36,180 nt of DNA, from NCBI GenBank assembly GCA_009775125.1, contig VSPD01000027.1:1-36180 (forward strand), in the 5' to 3' direction. Under the pieces are notes generated by a model. It saw nothing but the letters and a program-made list of their open reading frames with translations. It was not told the DNA's origin and did not search any database. Shown here piece by piece: positions 31,519 through 36,180 of the stretch; the first letter of the stretch is position 1, and each line of letters begins with the position of its first letter. The position numbers and the translations under genes are program-made. Source of the stretch: Muribaculaceae bacterium (lineage in GTDB: Bacteria > Bacteroidota > Bacteroidia > Bacteroidales > Muribaculaceae).

Positions 31519-32947
31519 AGTTTTTCATTATGAGGTAACAAGCGGTGAGGCCGGCGGCCATAAGGGCGCAAAATACCCACATCCACCGGCGCAGGCTCTT
31601 TTCGTGACGCAGATTCAGCACCACATACACGGCTCCGAGGACGAGAATGGGGGCAAAGGGCGTGCCGTAGCGCGAGACAGTGCCTCCGAGCATGTAGGCC
31701 GGAGCCAGCCAGCAGACTGCGGCCCAAAGGTATAAAAATTTCAAGGGTTTTGTCGACCGTCGCCAGCCTTTTGCAATATAATAGAGAATCAGGCCGCCAA
31801 TGATATACCAAGGGAAAGCAAACCGGTAATAGGTGGCGGCGTAGCCCATAAAATGTCCGCCGCCGCTTAAATCCCAAGGGAAAGGAATGAGAAATTGAAC
31901 AAGAATCCCGGCCGGAAACACTATTAGCTGCTGCCATATGTGCAATCCGCCGTCGCGGTTGATGACGGATAGCCAGACGTCCTGGTTGGAGCCTTTATGG
32001 TTGTCTGCCATAAGGCCGATGTTGGCTTGCCCCATGTCCTGCACGGCAATGCCCATGGCAAGGCTGCGTTCCAGCGCGTACATGGCTATGATTGTGGCCA
32101 CGACCACGGCGATGGCCACGCTGTAGCGTCGCCAATTTAAACACGGCGTCATCAGAATCACGCCCAGCAGCATCATCGAGGCCATGGAGGTGCGCAGCCA
32201 TATTACAGTCACGACGGCGACAACAGCCACGGCCAGCCATTTCGGGCGACGGATGTCGACCATGGCGCGGGCAAAAGCCGGCACAGCACAGCACAGGAGC
32301 GCGTCCTTGGTCATAAGAGCCGACATGTATAAAAACGCCGCCACGGCAAAAATCATAATCATGCCCCACATCCCGGCATATGCGGCGCCCTGCCGCGATG
32401 GGATGAGCCTTGCGGCAAGGCTGCCGGTGAAAATGCCTCCAAGCAATATGGCCGTGCCATTCACCGCCATCGGAGCTATGACCGACCGGCCGAACAGCTT
32501 GATGCACGCCCACACCACCGAGATGTGGCCGAGGAACATATCGTCGACCGGCTCAACGTCGTGATAGCCGGCCATATAGAGCGCGCCACGCCACGACCGC
32601 GCCGGATCGTAAAGCAGCCCCGGGTTGTCGAGGCCCGTGCCGCCCACATTGGCGAAATAATACCAGTTTACGGAAATGAGCGTCGCGGCTGCCGTCGCGG
32701 CCACTGCGAGCACTGCCCATCCGCCGGCACTCCGCCACGACATGCGGCTGTAAACCCCTGCTGCCGCCGCGCCCATCGCAAGAAGCGCGGCCAGTCCCTG
32801 CCAGTACATCCTGTTTGGCATCACGGCAAGCATCACCGCGCACGCCGCGGCATACGCCACAGCCCCTATGGCAATCCATCTTGGCCGGATTGCCCGATGA
32901 GCGGGAGAGGCGTGGAGCGTTTGACTGTGCACGTTTTTTATCATCAT
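31502..32947 (-). CDS. Polytopic membrane protein, probable glycan polymerase/transferase-like
   Basis: 481 aa with about 11-12 hydrophobic helices after a short polar N-terminus (MMIKNVHSQTLH). A larger soluble loop follows the third helix (NWYYFANVGGTGLDNPGLLYDPARSWRGALYMAG region) and another contains DNHKGSNQDVWLSVINRDGG. The topology and GPS/SDR-type neighbours resemble surface-polysaccharide polymerases or C-type membrane glycosyltransferases, but no diagnostic motif is recognised. It has a consensus promoter 14 nt upstream and heads the three-gene cluster. Confidence 0.6.
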   Translation of the reverse strand: MMIKNVHSQTLHASPAHRAIRPRWIAIGAVAYAAACAVMLAVMPNRMYWQGLAALLAMGAAAAGVYSRMSWRSAGGWAVLAVAATAAATLISVNWYYFANVGGTGLDNPGLLYDPARSWRGALYMAGYHDVEPVDDMFLGHISVVWACIKLFGRSVIAPMAVNGTAILLGGIFTGSLAARLIPSRQGAAYAGMWGMIMIFAVAAFLYMSALMTKDALLCCAVPAFARAMVDIRRPKWLAVAVVAVVTVIWLRTSMASMMLLGVILMTPCLNWRRYSVAIAVVVATIIAMYALERSLAMGIAVQDMGQANIGLMADNHKGSNQDVWLSVINRDGGLHIWQQLIVFPAGILVQFLIPFPWDLSGGGHFMGYAATYYRFAFPWYIIGGLILYYIAKGWRRSTKPLKFLYLWAAVCWLAPAYMLGGTVSRYGTPFAPILVLGAVYVVLNLRHEKSLRRWMWVFCALMAAGLTACYLIMKNYAQNI

Positions 32948-32960
32948 TTGATAATTTTTG

Positions 32961-32992
32961 CAAAAATACGCAAAAAACTACATCCGTGCAAA
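32961..32992 (-). promoter_or_regulatory. Promoter of the glycan-like cluster
   Basis: Minus-strand TTTG (32989-32992), 20 nt, TATTTTTG (32961-32968): exact consensus. The ATG at 32947 is 13 nt beyond the box; a second ATG follows directly at 32944. Confidence 0.7.
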
Positions 32993-33098
32993 GCCTTTTT
33001 TATCAGCAGAAAGGAGAGAGGAGAAATGAGTGCCAAATCCGATAATGTCAGATTAGGTTGAAGAATTTCATCAGGATGTTCCTAAACACATTATCCAG

Positions 33099-34064
33099 CT
33101 AATTCAGATTGGAAACATACCAAGCTATACCCCCGGCTTCAGTCCATTTGTAATGATATTGCGTATTTAAATCGTAAAGAGTTGTTGTTGACGCCAAATC
33201 GCCATTTGTATGATCTATATATATGCTATAGCCTCCAATATCATCGTAAATACGTGGATTAAAATTTTTAGTTAATTCGTTCCAACTTATCTGCCTGTCT
33301 ATTATTTCATCATACGATTCATGTATCTGCTTAGCTTCAGATAAGGTCATAAGTCTCCATTTTCCATTTTTATCATCGGGCTCATAGTTTGATGAGTATT
33401 CAGTTGCTTCATTCCACGATAAAATGGGGTCACTGCCACGACTATTTGCTAAAATTATTGACATACTTCTATTAATTAAGACAACGCCAAGGGGTTTTAA
33501 TATATTTTTTTGTGTATCAGAAAGACCAGAGTATGTGTATTGGGAATAGTACCGTCGCATACCATCCTTTGTATTAACAAAGGCCATGTTGCCTGTTTGG
33601 ATTTCGTCATCGGGCAGGTTGGGTTCGTTCTCTATATTGTTAAAATCTAACTTGTCAACAGCAGAAGACATTGCGTATACTATGTCCTCTAAATTCAAAG
33701 GGTTGTCATAAAAGTTTTTTAAGATATCATAGGCGTTTTCTTCTCCGGATAATTTGTAGAAAAGTTCATCGCTTGTGCCCAAGGCAACAGCAGTTTCAAG
33801 ACATTTTTTGAAATATGGAAAATATTTATCTTTTGAATATTGATAACTAAGGTAATAGTACGTAAGGGTAAGTTTGCAGATATCTTCCGCATTTAATTCG
33901 TCAAAAACAGCATATGCTTCATATGCATGTTGTGAGATTACATTTTCTGTTAATTTAGAACAGGCAGCCCTAAAAGCTATATCTACGTCTTCATTGGATG
34001 AGGAGCAAGAATATGTCAAAATTGACAAAATGGGCAAAAACAATAGTAAGCAAGTTTTTTTCAT
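33099..34064 (-). CDS. Lipoprotein of unknown function, AT-rich
   Basis: 321 aa. Lipoprotein signal MKKTCLLLFLPILSILTYSC with Cys20. The N-terminal half is helical (TPR-like in feel: LTLTYYYLSYQYSKDKYFPYF), the C-terminal half (about 200-321) contains GKWRLMTLSEAKQIHESYDE, a pattern like the DUF1566/Lcl-type modules, and ends WTEAGGIAWYVSNLN. No family is assigned with certainty. It follows the 122-aa lipoprotein by 34 nt and is probably co-transcribed. The codon use is AT-rich compared with the heme and replication genes. Confidence 0.6.
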   Translation of the reverse strand: MKKTCLLLFLPILSILTYSCSSSNEDVDIAFRAACSKLTENVISQHAYEAYAVFDELNAEDICKLTLTYYYLSYQYSKDKYFPYFKKCLETAVALGTSDELFYKLSGEENAYDILKNFYDNPLNLEDIVYAMSSAVDKLDFNNIENEPNLPDDEIQTGNMAFVNTKDGMRRYYSQYTYSGLSDTQKNILKPLGVVLINRSMSIILANSRGSDPILSWNEATEYSSNYEPDDKNGKWRLMTLSEAKQIHESYDEIIDRQISWNELTKNFNPRIYDDIGGYSIYIDHTNGDLASTTTLYDLNTQYHYKWTEAGGIAWYVSNLN

Positions 34065-34098
34065 AAGGATAGAATTGCTCTATGAATTTATGTATAAT

Positions 34099-34467
34099 TT
34101 ACCAACTTGTCGGTACATCCTCAATATAGTGGTTATAATCCATCGTCCATTTTAGGGCATATATTCCTTCGCCGAACGGCTCGTCTGCCTTTTTAAGAGT
34201 ATAATTGTTTCCCTCATAATCAATCACGTATTCACCATTTGATTTTTTGTATATGCGATATTGTTTGTCGGAACGGGTTTTAGTGTAATTAAGCCAATCA
34301 ATGGTGTAGACATTGACTTTGCCGACGTAAGTGCCAGAATGAGCGAAGTTCTCCACCGGGCCTGAATCCCACAGCACCTCCTTTGCTTTTTCTTTCGTAC
34401 AACTCGAAAGAAAACATATAGAAATTAAGACAATGATAAAAATTACAATTTGAGACGATGATTTCAT
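34099..34467 (-). CDS. Small lipoprotein of unknown function, AT-rich
   Basis: 122 aa. Signal segment MKSSSQIVIFIIVLISICFLSSC with lipobox LSSC (Cys23). The mature part is a short beta-rich domain (GTYVGKVNVYTIDWLN, QYRIYKKSNGEYVIDYEGNNYTL). No family is recognised. No consensus promoter was seen upstream (34468-34622, a gap of 155 nt with no gene). Confidence 0.55.
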   Translation of the reverse strand: MKSSSQIVIFIIVLISICFLSSCTKEKAKEVLWDSGPVENFAHSGTYVGKVNVYTIDWLNYTKTRSDKQYRIYKKSNGEYVIDYEGNNYTLKKADEPFGEGIYALKWTMDYNHYIEDVPTSW

Positions 34468-34622
34468 ATTTTTATACTTTAATTCCGTATTGGGTGCAAC
34501 ATTTAATTTTGTTTTCTGTCCTTGATTAGAAACTACTGGGCCAGTAAAAATGTATTATTCCTTATCTTTTGTAGCTTTTAAGATTCGATTCCGATTTTTT
34601 AATTGAATCATTGTAGGCTGTT

Positions 34623-35138
34623 TTATTTTATGGGGTTGTTTGGAGCCGAGCCGGTGCTTCCGATATGGCTTTTCCATTCGTATCCGCAATTTTTGCAAAC
34701 TTTATGTCCATTACGTGTGGTTGGATTCCACTTAGTGTTGCTGTTGGGACATTTCCCGTATGATGGGCCGTGGTTTTTAAAGGATGGATTGTCCGAATTG
34801 TTGGTCTGGTTATATGAAATGTCGGTTTGAGGGCAAGACCAATACTGGGATTGTCCATTCGCGTATATAATCTGGACTATATCTCCTTTTTTGAAAAACC
34901 ATCTCCAGGGTGTGGTTGGTCCCAATATGAGTCCGCCTCCGTTGCCAACGGTTTGGTACTCAGAATTGTTGCGGTCGGAGGATTGAGCAACGACTTGGAC
35001 GGTGAGATTATATCCACTTTGATTTTGACATTTGAAATAAATGTGTCCGTCATTCTCAATGTTAAACCCACCGAAAAACTGTGCGTGTGCCATTAATGTA
35101 AGCACACAAAATAGGAATATGAATGCGAATCTTTTCAT
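34623..35138 (-). CDS. Exported protein with C-terminal zinc-ribbon-like motif
   Basis: 171 aa from ATG 35138; a TTG 12 nt upstream is less likely. The signal peptide is MKRFAFIFLFCVLTLMAHA. The middle (about 30-100) is beta-rich with GHIYFKCQNQSGYNL and a repeated aromatic pattern. The C-terminus has CPNSNTKWNP and, 16 residues on, VCKNCGYEW, giving a Cys-x(n)-Cys-x2-Cys arrangement like a zinc ribbon, which is unusual for an exported protein. It follows the 101-aa gene by 12 nt. No family is recognised. Confidence 0.6.
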   Translation of the reverse strand: MKRFAFIFLFCVLTLMAHAQFFGGFNIENDGHIYFKCQNQSGYNLTVQVVAQSSDRNNSEYQTVGNGGGLILGPTTPWRWFFKKGDIVQIIYANGQSQYWSCPQTDISYNQTNNSDNPSFKNHGPSYGKCPNSNTKWNPTTRNGHKVCKNCGYEWKSHIGSTGSAPNNPIK

Positions 35139-35150
35139 GGCTAATTTCAA

Positions 35151-35456
35151 TTAAATCAGGAAGTAAACCAGCAGGAAAATTACCAATAAAACTCCTGCGA
35201 TTAATACGAATGCTTTTTGCGTGTTTTCTTTGTCGAGATCAAAAACGGATTTTAAGATTAATGTGACAATGCCGCCGATTATTGCAGCGGGAATAAACAT
35301 TAGAAATAAGTCAATCAGGAATCCGACGACAGTCAGGGCTTCGTCGGGATGTTTGCTGATTTCGTATACTCCTCTTGCTGCGGTATCCCATTTCCCGGCA
35401 AATATTGCAGGGGCGCAAGATGTTATAAGAATTGAAATGGATAAAAGACGGTTCAT
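35151..35456 (-). CDS. Small exported membrane protein
   Basis: 101 aa from ATG 35456 (MNRLLSISILITSCAPAIFAGK, signal peptide). The longer open frame upstream reads the 35480-36139 gene in another frame and is rejected. Two hydrophobic segments follow (about residues 41-66 and 80-101), the last reaching the C-terminus. Between them is a short loop with DLDKENTQK. Function unknown. It lies between the lipoprotein at 35480 (23-nt gap) and the zinc-ribbon-like gene. Confidence 0.6.
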   Translation of the reverse strand: MNRLLSISILITSCAPAIFAGKWDTAARGVYEISKHPDEALTVVGFLIDLFLMFIPAAIIGGIVTLILKSVFDLDKENTQKAFVLIAGVLLVIFLLVYFLI

Positions 35457-35479
35457 TATGTGATATATATTTATGGTAG

Positions 35480-36139
35480 TTATTCGGGGTGGAGGAAGTC
35501 GGAGAGGGGGGATTTGTAGAGGGTGAAGGTGTGGGTTTTGGAGGGGTTGGATTGGGTGATGCGGAGGGTGACGGTGGCTTTCATGGCTTTGAGGGCGTCG
35601 GCTTCTTCGGCAAGTTTTGTTGTGGCGGTGTCGTAATACATATGGTCGTATTCGTCCCAGTCGGATTCGGTTTTTTGTGCAAGGTCTATCAGGGTGTCGT
35701 GCCAAGAGCGGCAATTTACATATTGCCCTGCGTTTATTTGTTGGATGGCGGTATGAATTTCATAAAAAGGGGTGTTGAGGATTAGGGTATGCTTGCCGCC
35801 GGCGTATGATTCGGTGTAGCTTTGGCGGTCGTTTTGCTCGAGATTGGAGAGGGAGAATGAGGCTTCGCGGTTGTCGATGGAGAGTGTGAGGCGGTATTCG
35901 AGTTCGTGGCCGGAGAGTTGGTCGCCGAGGGTGGAGGTGATGGTGAATGACCACATTGGGTTGTCGAATTTGGAGGAGACTGTTATGTTGTCGGCGACGA
36001 GGGTCTCGATGTCGGGTGTGCCAGGCTGTTCGGGATTGCCGGAGGGGTCGGCGGGTTCGTCGCCGCCGCAGGAGGTGAATGTGGCTATTGTCAATGCTGT
36101 GGAGAGTAGCATTGAAAGAATCTTGGGGGTAGATTTCAT
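35480..36139 (-). CDS. Lipoprotein of unknown function
   Basis: 219 aa. Signal MKSTPKILSMLLSTALTIATFTSC with Cys24, followed by a Gly/Asp/Pro-rich linker (GGDEPADPSGNPEQPGTPD) typical of surface-exposed Bacteroidetes lipoproteins. The mature domain is mainly beta (WSFTITSTLGDQL, HELEYRLTLSIDNREASFSL) with a helical centre, and ends KTHTFTLYKSPLSDF. No family is recognised. GC-rich, unlike the four genes after it. The promoter -7 box TACCTTTG is at 36169-36176. Confidence 0.65.
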   Translation of the reverse strand: MKSTPKILSMLLSTALTIATFTSCGGDEPADPSGNPEQPGTPDIETLVADNITVSSKFDNPMWSFTITSTLGDQLSGHELEYRLTLSIDNREASFSLSNLEQNDRQSYTESYAGGKHTLILNTPFYEIHTAIQQINAGQYVNCRSWHDTLIDLAQKTESDWDEYDHMYYDTATTKLAEEADALKAMKATVTLRITQSNPSKTHTFTLYKSPLSDFLHPE

Positions 36140-36168
36140 GTAAGGTTGTTTGCTTTGATTGGTTTTGG

Positions 36169-36176
36169 CAAAGGTA
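36169..36176 (-). promoter_or_regulatory. -7 box upstream of the 219-aa lipoprotein operon
   Basis: Minus-strand TACCTTTG, 29 nt upstream of ATG 36139. The -33 region lies outside the window. Confidence 0.5.
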
Positions 36177-36180
36177 GGGG

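Overview
The window looks like chromosomal DNA of an uncultured or gut-type Bacteroidales, plausibly close to Muribaculaceae. The reasons are the repeated TTTG-N20-TAnnTTTG promoters (the Bacteroidetes primary sigma factor signature), an HmuY/HmuR-type heme operon, calycin-like secreted proteins, a BspA-like leucine-rich repeat protein, two membrane-spanning one-component regulators (propeller/Y_Y_Y/HTH type and DUF6377 type), and SPII lipoproteins. Genus is inference; no rRNA or tRNA gene was seen.

Layout. 1-806 (minus strand): a membrane-anchored J-domain protein cut by the left edge, preceded by a two-helix membrane protein. 857-1083: a probable structured noncoding RNA with its own promoter and intrinsic terminator. 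1084-1535: non-coding, with palindromic repeats. 1536-8109 (minus): a seven-gene heme-acquisition operon (secreted protein, two calycin-like proteins, HmuY-like lipoprotein, HmuR-like TonB receptor, polytopic membrane protein, PepSY membrane protein). 8174-11588 (minus): GH25 lysozyme-like protein, threonine ammonia-lyase and TilS, separated by hairpin repeats. 11589-12395: a MITE-like repeat that carries a second, nested 314-bp insertion. 12396-17132 (plus): dnaE, a thioredoxin, another MITE-like copy, and a YraN-family gene. 17123-20929 (minus): LRR protein, trmB, mrp, aroQ as a tight operon.

21171-28343 is the most unusual part. Two divergent membrane-bound transcription regulators, a 970-aa propeller regulator (minus) and a 637-aa DUF6377-type regulator (plus), share an intergenic region. 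A 1,761-bp segment holding that intergenic region and the 5' ends of both genes is present twice in exact tandem. Each gene survives intact on the outer side and a truncated copy of each lies inside. The DUF6377-type gene carries an in-frame N-terminal segment resembling a FeoB-associated cysteine-rich membrane protein. The shared intergenic region also holds its own promoter-to-terminator unit with a 17-codon near-leaderless ORF.

28344-28983: repeats, including a third MITE-like copy. 28984-30000 (minus): def and ruvX. 30048-32947 (minus): three overlapping genes that look like surface-glycan functions. 33099-36139 (minus): five small exported or lipoprotein genes; the part from about 33099 to 35456 is visibly AT-rich against the GC-rich core, suggesting a different origin.
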